Below are positions 7,836 through 16,983 of a stretch of DNA of 64,000 bases, one piece after another. A program made the translations under genes and the position numbers. Origin of the DNA: Calothrix sp. NIES-2100 (GTDB taxonomy: Bacteria > Cyanobacteriota > Cyanobacteriia > Cyanobacteriales > Nostocaceae); the NCBI RefSeq assembly GCF_002368195.1, contig NZ_AP018178.1:8386145-8450144 (forward strand), given 5' to 3'. The notes under the pieces were generated by a model that worked only from the letters and a program-made list of their open reading frames with translations, made no database searches and was not told the DNA's origin. Every line of letters begins with the position of its first letter. The first letter of the stretch is position 1.

Positions 7836-9290
7836 TTGGGACGGTGTTCGGTGGTTAAGGAAAAAAGCGACCTGTTCCGCAAAGAAGCTTTAGAGCGTGC
7901 TTCTTCGCCTGAAGAATTAGATCAAATTATGCAGGTAGTCAGCCCAAAAAAGTGGCTACCTCTAGTTGCTGTTGGTTCGTTAGTAGCAACGGGGCTGACT
8001 TGGAGTTTTTTAGGTCGAATCCCAATTACGGTGACGGGTACTGGAATAATAGTCAATCCGAGTACAGTTACCTCATTCCAGTCACCGATCGCGGGCAGAT
8101 TACGAACAATCAACGTCCGGGTTGGCACTTATGTAAATAGAGGAGATGTGCTGGCGACCCTAGACCAAAACGAACAGATGAAACAGCTAGAACTAGTACG
8201 CTCTAAATTAGAGCAACTACAAGCAGAAGATCGCGCTGCTGGCTTAGTGCAACTACAGCGCCAAAACGCAGACAAAAAAGCCATTCAAGAGCAACGCCAA
8301 TCATTAGAGCAAAATATCCGGGCGGTACAGAAGCTCACCCCGATTTTAAAAGAAAAAGGGCTGGACTCAATTCAACGCGATCGCGCCAGCCAAATCCAAA
8401 GCTTACAAGCACTGCGGGAGCTTTTACCCACTTTTAAGCAGAGATGGGATAAGCGCCAAGAGCTATTAAAAGAAGGAGCAATTTCTGGCGATACAGTCTT
8501 ACAGTCACAGCAAGACTACTTAAATGCTGTCAGACAAATTAATGAAGCCGAATCCCAACTCAAGCAACTTGATGTCAAGGAAGCAGATGCACAACGACAA
8601 TACATAGAGAACTTGAACTCAATTAAAGATTTGCAAGCTCAGTTAAAACAACTAGATAGTAAAGAAGCGACGGCGGCGCAACAAGATTTAGAAACTGTAA
8701 CCAACCGCAAAAAAGAAATTCAGGAAGTCCAGCGCAACATTGTGCAATTAGGACTGCAACTATCGAACAACCGCTTCATCAAGAGCAGTTTCTCCGGGCG
8801 GATTTTAGAAATTTCCGCAACTCCAGGACAAGTTGTTTTACAAGGTACACCCATAGGAACGATCGCCGCACAACAGCGATCGGCTCAACCTGTGAGCTTG
8901 GCATTTTTTCCCGTTGGCGAAGGTAAGCAAATTCAACCAGGGATGAAGTTACAAGTTACACCGAGTACAGTGCAACGCGAACGCTTTGGTGGCATCATGG
9001 GGACTGTCACAGAAGTCTCAGCTTTTCCCGTGACTAAAGAAGGTGCATTAAGTGTAGTCGGCAATTCCCAATTCGTAGAAGCTTTGATGTCACAAGGGCC
9101 ACAGATGCTAATTACCGCGCGACTGCAACCAGACTCTTCCACCTTCAGCAAGTACAAATGGTCTTCTTCCCAAGGGCCACAGATGAAAGTCACTTCTGGA
9201 ACTACCACCTCAGTACAAGTCACTGTGGAAGAACGCGCCCCGATTACTTTTGTCTTGCCGATTCTCAGATCCTGGAGTGGCATTTCGTGA
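7836..9290 (+). CDS. NHLM/NHLP-type HlyD secretion adaptor
   Basis: 484 residues from a TTG at 7836; a GTG at 7851 (VVKEKSDLFRKEALERASSP) is an equally likely start because the family usually begins near LFRKEALER. After a short cytosolic segment with the diagnostic ALERxSSPEELDQ-M sequence comes one membrane helix (about 41-60, WLPLVAVGSLVATGLTW). A lipoyl half (FQSPIAGRLRTINVRVGTYV), a long Gln-rich coiled-coil hairpin (about 110-310), the second lipoyl half (GRILEISATPGQVVLQG) and a C-terminal barrel follow. It should form the periplasmic conduit for the peptides exported by the transporter that starts 191 bp downstream on the same strand. Confidence 0.9.
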   Translation: MGRCSVVKEKSDLFRKEALERASSPEELDQIMQVVSPKKWLPLVAVGSLVATGLTWSFLGRIPITVTGTGIIVNPSTVTSFQSPIAGRLRTINVRVGTYVNRGDVLATLDQNEQMKQLELVRSKLEQLQAEDRAAGLVQLQRQNADKKAIQEQRQSLEQNIRAVQKLTPILKEKGLDSIQRDRASQIQSLQALRELLPTFKQRWDKRQELLKEGAISGDTVLQSQQDYLNAVRQINEAESQLKQLDVKEADAQRQYIENLNSIKDLQAQLKQLDSKEATAAQQDLETVTNRKKEIQEVQRNIVQLGLQLSNNRFIKSSFSGRILEISATPGQVVLQGTPIGTIAAQQRSAQPVSLAFFPVGEGKQIQPGMKLQVTPSTVQRERFGGIMGTVTEVSAFPVTKEGALSVVGNSQFVEALMSQGPQMLITARLQPDSSTFSKYKWSSSQGPQMKVTSGTTTSVQVTVEERAPITFVLPILRSWSGIS

Positions 9291-9481
9291 CGAGGATGAG
9301 GAGGAAGAGAGCAGGGGAAGCAGAGGAAGCACAGGAGGAAAAATTACCGATTACCGATTACCAATTACCAACTGACATTCATTCAACGCGATGCTTAAGT
9401 TGGGCTACGCCTACACGCCTACCAACAATAACTTATATATCAATAAAATTCAGCCAAAGTCCAAGTTTTAAAAATATTTTT
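9291..9481. other. Operon spacer with dispersed repeat remnants
   Basis: 191 bp between the adaptor stop and the transporter start. It includes 7-bp repeats (ATTACCG ATTACCG ATTACCA, 9352-9372) and a small dispersed repeat fragment (GGGCTACGCCTACACGCCT). The transporter frame is open through the whole spacer, but the predicted extension is low-complexity and not protein-like. Confidence 0.6.
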
Positions 9482-12400
9482 ATGTTCTGGCGAAATCTGC
9501 AAAATATATTCAGGCGAGCGCCGAAAAACAAGCGGTGTCGCACTCCGACTCTGCTACAAATGGAGGTAGTAGAATGTGGTGCTGCTGCTTTAGGAATTAT
9601 TCTCGGTTATTACAATCGCATTGTCCCACTGACGGAACTGAGACAAGCTTGCGGTGTTTCCCGGGATGGTGTTAGTGCCTTAAATATCTTGAAAGCTGCC
9701 AGAAAATATAAACTCAGCGCTAAAAGCTTTAAAACCAACTTAGCTGGCTTGTTGCAGTTAAAATCTCCCTACATTGTATTTTGGAACTTTAACCATTTTT
9801 TAGTAGTAGAAGGATTCCACAAACAGCGAGTTTATCTCAATGACCCGGCTACGGGAAGGCGCAGCGTCTCTTTAGAAGAATTCAGCGGTGCTTACACTGG
9901 TGTGGTACTATTTCTAGAACCGACTCCAGAATTTCAACGCGGCGGACGCAAGCCCAGCACAATCTTAGGTTTGTGGACACGGCTGCGGGGTTCTCTGGGC
10001 GCATTAATTTACTGCGTGCTGGCAGGATTTTTGTTAGTAATTCCGGGACTGGCAATACCTGCATTTTCCCAAGTATTTGTAGACAACATCTTAATTGAGC
10101 GTCGTTATGAGTGGTTGCGTCCGCTAATTTTAGGCATGATCTTCACCGCCGGACTCAGCGGATTTTTGACGCTGCTACAGTTGCAGTTTTTGCGTCAAAT
10201 GAAAATTAAATTGTCCGTAGGCATGAAGAGTCGGTATCTGTGGCACATTTTACGCCTACCCGTTAGTTTTTACGATCAGCGGTATGCAGGAGAAATCAGT
10301 AGCCGCATGGAACTTAACGACAGCATCGCTGGTATGCTTTCCGGTGAGTTAGCGACTACAGTAATTGCCGCAGCATCAGTATTTCTCTATGTAATAGTGA
10401 TGTTGCAATATGATGTTGTACTAACTGTAATAGCGATCGCCTTCGTCATTATCAACCTTACCGCCTTGCAGTGGGTGAGAGGGCGGCGCGTAGATGCCAA
10501 TATTAAACTTATTCAAGAAGAAGGAAAAGTTCGCGGCGTAGAAATTTCTGGTCTTCAAAGTATGGAGACAATCAAAGCCTCTGGGTTAGAGTCAGATTTC
10601 TTCTCCCGTTGGGGGGGACACTATGCCAAAGCCATCAACACCCAGCAAGAATTAGAAGAAACAAACCAGACAATCAGTGTTTTACCAACTTTTCTGTCAG
10701 CGATCGCTTCCATGCTGCTTTTAGCTGTAGGTGGTCTGCGAGTCATGGATGGTGCCTTGAGCATCGGCATGTTAATAGCCTTTCTCGGCATGATGCAAAG
10801 ATTTTTCGCTCCAGTAAGTAATCTTATCAGCCTAGGAAGCCAACTCCAAGAGATGGAAGGTAATCTAAACCGCCTTGATGATGTGTTGCGTAACCCCATC
10901 GATCCGCAGTTAGAACAGGGTAGCGCTTCGACTTCGCTCAGCGATCGCAGGGGAGCGCTTCTCTGCGAGACGCTCCGCGAACGACTTCGCTCAGCGCCAG
11001 CAGACGAAGAAAATACTTATTTATCTCTCTTGTCTCCCTCATCCCTTTCATCTCCCTCATCTCCCTACCCTTTACCCAAACTCCAGGGTTATGTTGAATT
11101 ACACAATGTAACATTTGGTTATAGTCAAATTGCCCCGCCGTTGATTGAAAATTTTAGTCTTTCGCTCAAACCAGGGCAGCGAGTGGCTTTGGTGGGTGGG
11201 AGTGGTTCAGGTAAGTCTACCATTGCCAAACTTTTATGTGGGCTGTACGAACCGTGGCAGGGAGAAATTCTCTTCGACGGCGAACCAAGACAGCAAATTT
11301 CTCGCCAGGTACTAGCCAATTCTATTTCTGTTGTCGAGCAAGAGATTTTGTTATTTGCTGGTAGTGTCAAAGATAACTTAACGCTTTGGGATACTACCAT
11401 ACCTGACAGTCAACTCGTCCGAGCTTGTCAAGACGCAGCGCTTCACGATGTCATCCTTTCACTGCCTGGAGGCTATCATGCTGACCTTTTAGAAGGTGCT
11501 ACCAATTTGAGTGGTGGTCAGCGACAGCGGCTAGAAATTGCCCGTGCTTTGGTAAATAATCCCAGTATCCTGATTATGGATGAAGCCACCAGCGCCCTAG
11601 ATGCCGAAACAGAAAAGAACGTCACTCGTAATCTGCGGTTACGCGGTTGCACTTGCATCATTGTGGCGCATCGCCTCTCAACCATCCGAGATTGTGATGA
11701 AATTATTGTCCTCGATCGCGGTAAGATAGTCCAACGGGGAAGCCATAAACAATTGCGGCAAGTTGAAGGGCCGTATTTACAATTAATTCGCAGTGAGGAA
11801 GCAGGGGAGGAGGCAGAAGGCAGCACTTCGACTACGCTCAGTGACCAGGAAGCAGGGGAGGTAGCCGAAGAAATTACTCCCTTGTCCCCCTTGTCTTCCT
11901 TGTCCCCCTTGTCCCCGGTTGGTGAGCGACTTGCCCTGAGCGCAGTCGAAGGGAGTCGAACCACATCCCCCTCATCCCTCTTGTCCTTCTCAAATCTCAA
12001 AGGACAACACTATCGTTTTCAATGCAATGATTCGCTATTGCTAGACGATCCGGAGTCAATTTGGCTAGTGAAATCTGGTTACTTGGCACTATTTGCGATC
12101 GCAGTTAATGATGGCATTCCCGAAGGCACTCGCCGCTATTTATTTAGTAGCACCGCCGGACAGGCAATATTTGCGATCGCACCCAGTAACATAGGCAAGC
12201 AGCAAGAGATTTTAGCAGTATCACTGGAAGATACGGAAATTCTCAAAGTATCGAAAGCAGACTTTTACCAGTTGTTTGCTGAAGCTCATCAAGAAGTAGT
12301 AACTCTGATAGAACGCTGGATTTCGCAATTAGGTTCGGTACTTGCAGGTATTACTACGCCCACAACACCAACATCGCTGCCAGAAATCGGCCATTTCTCC

Positions 12401-14911
12401 TTAGTCAAAAACCAAATTTTCCAGCCGCATAAAATATGCTGGGTGCGAATTCTCGAAGGACATGCTAGATGGATGGGATTTGACGATCTGCTGTTAAATT
12501 CTGCCTGTGGAATGATGCCTTTAGGTGCAAACATGTGGTTACAAGCAGATAACACTGTAGAGTTGAACAGTGTTAACACCGCAGACATTGAAGAGATCAA
12601 TTCCTTGCTGAGTGGTTTGTCCCAACTACAAACCTACTTCCTCAACTGCGTTAATCTGCTGCAACGGCAGGAAATGGATGCAGAATTACTAAGATTTCAA
12701 GCCAGGGAACGTCTTGAGAGCCAAGTGATGCAAGAGACGTTAACAGAATTAGCATCTGTATTGCCACAGCCAAAGTCAGACGGGCTAAATAATCTAGGAT
12801 TAAGTAGTAATCTTGATGCAACTGACCCAAACCAAGCCTTACTAATTGCGGCTGGTGCTGTGGGAAGAGCATTAGGAATTAAGATTAGTCCCCCAGGTGC
12901 CTCAGAAGATTTATCACGAGTACAAGATCCTGTGGAAGCGATCGCTCGTGCTTCGCGTATCCGCGTGCGCCGAATTCAGTTGCGGGACAACTGGTGGCAA
13001 AAGGATTGCGGTGCAATGTTGGCATTCATCCTTGCGGATAAAATGCCAGTGGCATTATTACCAGTTTCTGATACTCATTACAAACTCTACGTTCCTGGGG
13101 AACCAACGCCTATTTCTGTCGATGCCCGCATAGCAGCGGCTCTAGCTAAGACTGCCTACGTATTCTATCGACCTTTACCCGATAAAAAGCTGAAAACTTT
13201 TGATTTACTTCAGTTTGCTCTCCAAGGACATCACAAAGAACTAATTGTAGTTTTAGTAATGGGAATGATCACCAGCTTGTTAGGAATGCTAACACCTCAA
13301 GCTACAGCTATCCTCATCGACAAAGCTATCCCAGATGCTAATCGAGGCTTGTTGAGTCAAATTGCTGTTGCTTTGGTAGCTGCTGCCTTTGGCGGAATGC
13401 TGTTTCAACTAGCCCTTGGGTTTGCCACCATTAGGTTGGAAACTTTTGCCGATTCCTCTACCCAAGCCGCCGTATGGGATCGATTGTTAAACTTGAAGGC
13501 TTCCTTTTTTCGCTCTTTCTCAATTGGTGACTTGGATTCTCGAGTCACGGCTATTACTCAAATTCGCCAGCGACTGGGTAACACAGTCTTAAAAACAATT
13601 TTCTCAAGTTTGTTCTCCTTGCTGAATCTGGGATTGTTATTTTACTACAATGTTTACTTAGCTTTAATAGCTTGTGTCGTGGCACTGGTGAATATTGCCG
13701 TCACTATCATCTCTGGTACTCTGATTGTCCGTAAAGTTCGCCCATTACTAGAGTTACAAGGACAAATCTTTGGCGTGATGGTGCAGTTAATTAATGGAGT
13801 TACCAAACTCCGAGTCGCCAAAGCTGAAACCCGCGCCTTTGGCTACTGGGGTAAACAGTATACCCATCAACTGAAATTAATGCTAAGTACCCAAGGCATT
13901 GAAGACAGTGTTGCGGTAATCAATCAAGTATTACCTGCGATCACAACTGCCGCTATCTTCTGGTTTGCTACTAGCTTAATTGTCCAGTCCCAAACTCCTG
14001 GAGGTGGTGGTTTATCTACTGGTACTTTCTTAGCATTCAACGTTGCTTTTGGCACATTTATTAACGGAGCCACTAGCTTAAGCAGCACAGTTGTGGAAAT
14101 TTTACAAGTCTTACCCTTGTGGCAACGGGCGCAACCAATTTTGCAAGCTGAACCGGAAATTAGTTCCGCTCAAGCAGATCCGGGTAGGCTAATGGGCAAA
14201 TTACTTATAGACCGTGTAACTTTCCGCTATCGTGATGATGGCCCCTTGATACTGGATAATGTCAACATTCGTGCTGAACCGGGAGAATTTATTGCCATTG
14301 TTGGGCCTTCTGGTAGCGGTAAATCAACTTTATTGAGGTTACTATTGGGGTTTGAATTCCCGAAATCTGGCACGATTTATTACGATGGACAAGACTTAGC
14401 TTCTGTGGATGTCCATGCTGTACGCCGTCAATTGGGTGTGGTACTGCAAAATAGTCGGTTAATGTCAGCCTCGATTTTTGACAATATTGCCAGTGGTGCG
14501 TTGATTACGATGGACGAAGCTTGGGAAGCAGCGCAAATGGCAGGTTTTGCCGATGAAATTGCGGCCATGCCAATGCAGATGCATACAATCGTTAGTGAGG
14601 GAGGTAGTAATCTTTCTGGTGGACAACGACAACGGCTGTTGATTGCTAGGGCGTTGGTGTTGAAACCCCGGATTTTGCTATTTGATGAGGCGACTAGCGC
14701 TTTAGATAACAGAACCCAGGCAATTGTTAGTGAAAGTTTACAACAGTTAAAGGTAACAAGGATTGCGATCGCCCATCGCCTCAGTACTATTCAAAACGCT
14801 GACCGAATTTATGTACTTGCAAGTGGCAAAGTAGTACAGCAAGGTAGTTTCGTGGAACTAGCAAATCAATCAGGGCTATTTGCACAACTCATGATGCAAC
14901 AGTTGCTTTAA
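9482..14911 (+). CDS. Fused NHLM peptide exporter: C39 peptidase-ABC plus second ABC exporter
   Basis: 1809 residues from ATG 9482 (MFWRNLQNIF); the frame is open further upstream but only through repeat-like spacer. Order: C39 peptidase with Cys32 (VVECGAAALG), His105 (NHFLVVEG) and Asp121 (LNDPATG); transmembrane exporter domain about 170-460; repeat-derived linker 476-534; ATPase 1 with Walker A GGSGSGKST near 570, LSGGQRQRLEIARAL and ILIMDEATSALD; second repeat-derived linker 772-838; a region of about 400 residues without transmembrane segments; second transmembrane domain about 1245-1510; ATPase 2 with GPSGSGKST near 1608, LSGGQRQRLLIARAL and ILLFDEATSALD. In known NHLM systems the peptidase exporter and the second ABC protein are normally separate genes. 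The enzyme should cut leaders after GG and export the cores. Confidence 0.9.
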   Translation: MFWRNLQNIFRRAPKNKRCRTPTLLQMEVVECGAAALGIILGYYNRIVPLTELRQACGVSRDGVSALNILKAARKYKLSAKSFKTNLAGLLQLKSPYIVFWNFNHFLVVEGFHKQRVYLNDPATGRRSVSLEEFSGAYTGVVLFLEPTPEFQRGGRKPSTILGLWTRLRGSLGALIYCVLAGFLLVIPGLAIPAFSQVFVDNILIERRYEWLRPLILGMIFTAGLSGFLTLLQLQFLRQMKIKLSVGMKSRYLWHILRLPVSFYDQRYAGEISSRMELNDSIAGMLSGELATTVIAAASVFLYVIVMLQYDVVLTVIAIAFVIINLTALQWVRGRRVDANIKLIQEEGKVRGVEISGLQSMETIKASGLESDFFSRWGGHYAKAINTQQELEETNQTISVLPTFLSAIASMLLLAVGGLRVMDGALSIGMLIAFLGMMQRFFAPVSNLISLGSQLQEMEGNLNRLDDVLRNPIDPQLEQGSASTSLSDRRGALLCETLRERLRSAPADEENTYLSLLSPSSLSSPSSPYPLPKLQGYVELHNVTFGYSQIAPPLIENFSLSLKPGQRVALVGGSGSGKSTIAKLLCGLYEPWQGEILFDGEPRQQISRQVLANSISVVEQEILLFAGSVKDNLTLWDTTIPDSQLVRACQDAALHDVILSLPGGYHADLLEGATNLSGGQRQRLEIARALVNNPSILIMDEATSALDAETEKNVTRNLRLRGCTCIIVAHRLSTIRDCDEIIVLDRGKIVQRGSHKQLRQVEGPYLQLIRSEEAGEEAEGSTSTTLSDQEAGEVAEEITPLSPLSSLSPLSPVGERLALSAVEGSRTTSPSSLLSFSNLKGQHYRFQCNDSLLLDDPESIWLVKSGYLALFAIAVNDGIPEGTRRYLFSSTAGQAIFAIAPSNIGKQQEILAVSLEDTEILKVSKADFYQLFAEAHQEVVTLIERWISQLGSVLAGITTPTTPTSLPEIGHFSLVKNQIFQPHKICWVRILEGHARWMGFDDLLLNSACGMMPLGANMWLQADNTVELNSVNTADIEEINSLLSGLSQLQTYFLNCVNLLQRQEMDAELLRFQARERLESQVMQETLTELASVLPQPKSDGLNNLGLSSNLDATDPNQALLIAAGAVGRALGIKISPPGASEDLSRVQDPVEAIARASRIRVRRIQLRDNWWQKDCGAMLAFILADKMPVALLPVSDTHYKLYVPGEPTPISVDARIAAALAKTAYVFYRPLPDKKLKTFDLLQFALQGHHKELIVVLVMGMITSLLGMLTPQATAILIDKAIPDANRGLLSQIAVALVAAAFGGMLFQLALGFATIRLETFADSSTQAAVWDRLLNLKASFFRSFSIGDLDSRVTAITQIRQRLGNTVLKTIFSSLFSLLNLGLLFYYNVYLALIACVVALVNIAVTIISGTLIVRKVRPLLELQGQIFGVMVQLINGVTKLRVAKAETRAFGYWGKQYTHQLKLMLSTQGIEDSVAVINQVLPAITTAAIFWFATSLIVQSQTPGGGGLSTGTFLAFNVAFGTFINGATSLSSTVVEILQVLPLWQRAQPILQAEPEISSAQADPGRLMGKLLIDRVTFRYRDDGPLILDNVNIRAEPGEFIAIVGPSGSGKSTLLRLLLGFEFPKSGTIYYDGQDLASVDVHAVRRQLGVVLQNSRLMSASIFDNIASGALITMDEAWEAAQMAGFADEIAAMPMQMHTIVSEGGSNLSGGQRQRLLIARALVLKPRILLFDEATSALDNRTQAIVSESLQQLKVTRIAIAHRLSTIQNADRIYVLASGKVVQQGSFVELANQSGLFAQLMMQQLL
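10910..11085 (+). repeat. In-frame dispersed-repeat insert, linker 1 of the transporter
   Basis: The coding DNA between membrane domain and ATPase 1 contains ACTTCGCTCAGCGATCGC, CTCTGCGAGACGCTCCGCGA, ACGACTTCGCTCAGCG and a pyrimidine run of TCTCCCTCATCCC type. The same words occur in non-coding DNA at 15018-15118 and 21300-21380. They translate to Ser/Pro/Arg-rich low complexity. Confidence 0.75.
11797..11995 (+). repeat. In-frame dispersed-repeat insert, linker 2 (fusion junction)
   Basis: Between ATPase 1 and the second transporter half the DNA reads like an intergenic spacer: AGGAAGCAGGGGAGG twice, CACTTCGACTACGCTCAG, repeated CTTGTCCCCCTTGTC, and CTTGCCCTGAGCGCAGTCGA. It stays in frame and encodes an SPLSPLSSLSP-type linker. 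Confidence 0.75.
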
Positions 14912-15198
14912 CTGGGTATTGGGAAGATAGTAGATAACGAAAACTTCTGCGATCGCTCCCAGTGTACACATGTATCAGATGATGGAGAACCGGAAAGAAT
15001 GTCCTGAATCTGGACTTGCTTCTCTGCGAGACGCTACGCCAACGACTTCGCTCAGCAATCACCGCTCGACTTTTGCGCCGCCGAAGTGCTAGCACTGAGC
15101 GAAGTCGAAGTGCGCAGTTTGGAAAGTCATCAGAAATTTTAGTTAGCAATGATGTAGTGATTAATTGCTCTACAAAGATTTATTGGGGAACTCAACTC
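14912..15198. other. Spacer with palindromic dispersed repeats
   Basis: 287 bp between the transporter and ndhK. At 15018-15118 ACTTCGCTCAG and its inverse CTGAGCGAAGT bracket a hairpin; CTCTGCGAGACGCTACGCC matches the repeat inside transporter linker 1. A frame upstream of ndhK stays open here but is repeat sequence. Confidence 0.6.
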
Positions 15199-15900
15199 AT
15201 GACAAGTTCAATTATCAATCCCGTTGAGCGCGCGGAAATTACGCAACAATTATCAGAAAACATTATTCTCACCACAGTAGATGACATGTACAACTGGGTG
15301 AAAATGTCCAGTCTGTATCCATTGATGTTTGGTACAGCCTGCTGCTTCATGGAATTCATGGCTGCTTATGCGTCTCGCTTCGACTTAGAACGATATGGGA
15401 TGATTCCCAGGGCGACTCCGCGACAAGCAGATCTATTAATCACGGCCGGGACAATTACTATGAAGTATGCTCCTAACTTAGTGCGGCTTTATGAACAAAT
15501 GCCAGAACCTAAATATGTGATTGCGATGGGAGCTTGTACGATTACAGGGGGAATGTTTAGTGTCGATTCTCCTAGCGCAGTGCGAGGTGTAGATAAATTA
15601 ATTCCAGTTGATATTTATATACCAGGATGTCCGCCCAGACCGGAAGCTGTCATCGATGCAATTATCAAATTGCGCAAGAAAATTGGTAATGAAAGCATTC
15701 AAGAACGGCAGCAAAATCAACAAATTCACCGCTATTACAGTATTACTCACCGCATGAAGTCTGTAGAGCCTGTCAACGATGGACAATATCTCAGAAGTTC
15801 AACAAGAGAAGTTCCACCAGCAGAACTTGCTACCGCTCCAGGGTTAGAATTATTTTTAGTATTGCCAGAAACTCATAATTCTGAAGTTAACCCAGACTAA
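15199..15900 (+). CDS. ndhK: NADH dehydrogenase-like complex subunit NdhK (orphan copy)
   Basis: 233 residues from ATG 15199. NdhK carries the N2 iron-sulfur cluster of the NDH-1 complex, which takes electrons to plastoquinone in cyanobacterial membranes. The four cluster cysteines are visible: Cys48-Cys49 in [10 protein letters not shown], Cys113 in MGACTITGG and Cys144 in PGCPPRPE. Typical NdhK sequences also have the SSLYPLMFG and RFDLERYG segments seen here. In cyanobacteria the primary gene usually sits in ndhC-ndhK-ndhJ; neither neighbour is present, so this is probably a second, stand-alone paralogue. The C-terminus ([18 protein letters not shown]) is complete. Confidence 0.88.
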   Translation: MTSSIINPVERAEITQQLSENIILTTVDDMYNWVKMSSLYPLMFGTACCFMEFMAAYASRFDLERYGMIPRATPRQADLLITAGTITMKYAPNLVRLYEQMPEPKYVIAMGACTITGGMFSVDSPSAVRGVDKLIPVDIYIPGCPPRPEAVIDAIIKLRKKIGNESIQERQQNQQIHRYYSITHRMKSVEPVNDGQYLRSSTREVPPAELATAPGLELFLVLPETHNSEVNPD

Positions 15901-16352
15901 ATGACTCATATTAGCCTTGCAAAGTCGGATGTAGAAATTGAGCGTTGTTTTGCAATCATGCAAGCGCTTCGTCCCCATCTCGTCGCTAGCGAGTTTGTCA
16001 CTCGGATTAGAAGACAAGAGCAGCAAGGTTTTCAACTAGCTTATCTGGAAGATGAGGCGAGCATCAAGGCTGTAGCAGGATTTAGAATCGGTGAGTCCTT
16101 ATCTAGCGGTAAGTTTCTGTATGTGGATGATTTAGTCACTCGAGAAAGCGATGGCTTCGCCAACGCATTCGCGAACGCTCTCAAGGTTATGGTACAAATC
16201 TCTTAAATTGGCTCTTAGACTATGCCAAAGCTCATGCTTGCCAACAGTTACACCTCGACTCCGGGGTTCAGCGTTTCGCGGCTCACCGTTTTTACTTCAA
16301 ACAGCGTTTAGAAATCAGAGCTTATCATTTTGCAATCGACTTAATTGAGTAA
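15901..16352 (+). pseudogene. GNAT-family acetyltransferase, frameshifted by a 23-bp repeat insertion
   Basis: The gene starts directly after the ndhK stop (MTHISLAKSDVEIERCFAIM) and shows GNAT features: AYLEDEASIKAVAGFRIGES, then FLYVDDLVT. At 16153 a 23-bp repeat throws the frame into a stop at 16204. Removing 16153-16175 restores GCGATCGC and a continuous reading frame, ...TRESDRSQGYGTNLLNWLLD, then YAKAHACQQLHLDSGVQRFA and a stop at 16350-16352 (142 residues). The acetyl-CoA loop QGYGTNLL is only intact in the repaired reading. The gene is probably inactive, or makes a truncated 101-residue product. Confidence 0.88.
16153..16175. repeat. Small dispersed repeat inserted in a HIP1 site
   Basis: GGCTTCGCCAACGCATTCGC plus GAA, 23 bp, interrupts GCGAT|CGC within the acetyltransferase gene. 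The size and the palindromic GGCTTCGCC/GCGAACGC character match the small dispersed repeats described in Nostoc genomes. Confidence 0.8.
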
Positions 16353-16411
16353 GTTAGGGACTCGTTTCTTGTTGTCATTGCAATTAACGAGGCTACGATG
16401 AAGATTATTTG

Positions 16412-16690
16412 AGTTTGGAACGCAAAATTCCGAGTTAAAAACAGGAAACTTCGCGTTCGGAACACAAAATTCCGAGTTCAGAACACAAAACTCCAAGTTC
16501 AAAACAGAAAACTTCGAGTTCGGAACAGGAAATTCCGAGTTCGGAACAGGAAATTCCGAGTTCAGAACACAAAACTCCGAGTTCAAAACAGGAAATTTCG
16601 AGTTCAGAACACAAAACTCCGAGTTCGGAACACAAAACTCCGAATTCGGAACAGGAAACTTCAAGTTCAAAACCCGAAATTGCAAGTTTC
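16412..16690. repeat. 21-bp minisatellite array 2 (about 13 units)
   Basis: The unit is of the type GGAACACAAAACTCCGAGTT plus C, with variants (CAGGAAATTCCGAGTTC). Open frames through it give artificial heptad ORFs on the minus strand (PNSEFCV). The array ends about 10 bp before a 99-bp palindromic element that starts at 16701. Confidence 0.88.
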
Positions 16691-16700
16691 AAGACGCTTT

Positions 16701-16799
16701 ATACCGATTCAAAAAATGTTTGCGACAGATAACTCATTCGGAGGGCACAGCACTGCTGTGCCCCTACCCATTTGTCACATTCTTTTTTCAAATTGGTAT
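16701..16799. mobile_element. 99-bp palindromic element, copy A (uninterrupted)
   Basis: Ends ATACCGATTCAAAAAATG...GCGACA and TGTCACATTC...AAATTGGTAT are inverted repeats of about 27 bp with mismatches. The centre is the palindrome GGGCACAGCACTGCTGTGCCC. Copy B at 28911-29214 is the same element interrupted by a MITE. Confidence 0.8.
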
Positions 16800-16983
16800 T
16801 ATTTGATCTGCTAACACCGAATGAGTATTTGTAGCTTGGGCAATGCCGAACCTACTCCTCACAATTCTTCTTCACTATATCTTTAAAAATTTTGGCAAGA
16901 AGTTGGTGATTAATGTTCTTGTGCTTCTCAGGAGTCAACAGATAAGCTGGATTATATACTCATGCATAAAAACAGCTTAAAAT
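16800..16983. other. AT-rich upstream region of the HNH-like gene
   Basis: 184 bp without repeats or a recognisable gene; probably the promoter region for the gene at 16984. No consensus promoter was identified. Confidence 0.4.

Noticed and set aside
9158..9481. Extended N-terminus of the transporter
   Set aside because: It would overlap the end of the HlyD gene and translate dispersed repeats; C39 proteins start shortly before the catalytic Cys, as from 9482.
16341..16692. Minus-strand ORFs of NSEF/CSELGV repeats
   Set aside because: Open in two frames through the 21-bp array, no start context and no non-repeat protein sequence.
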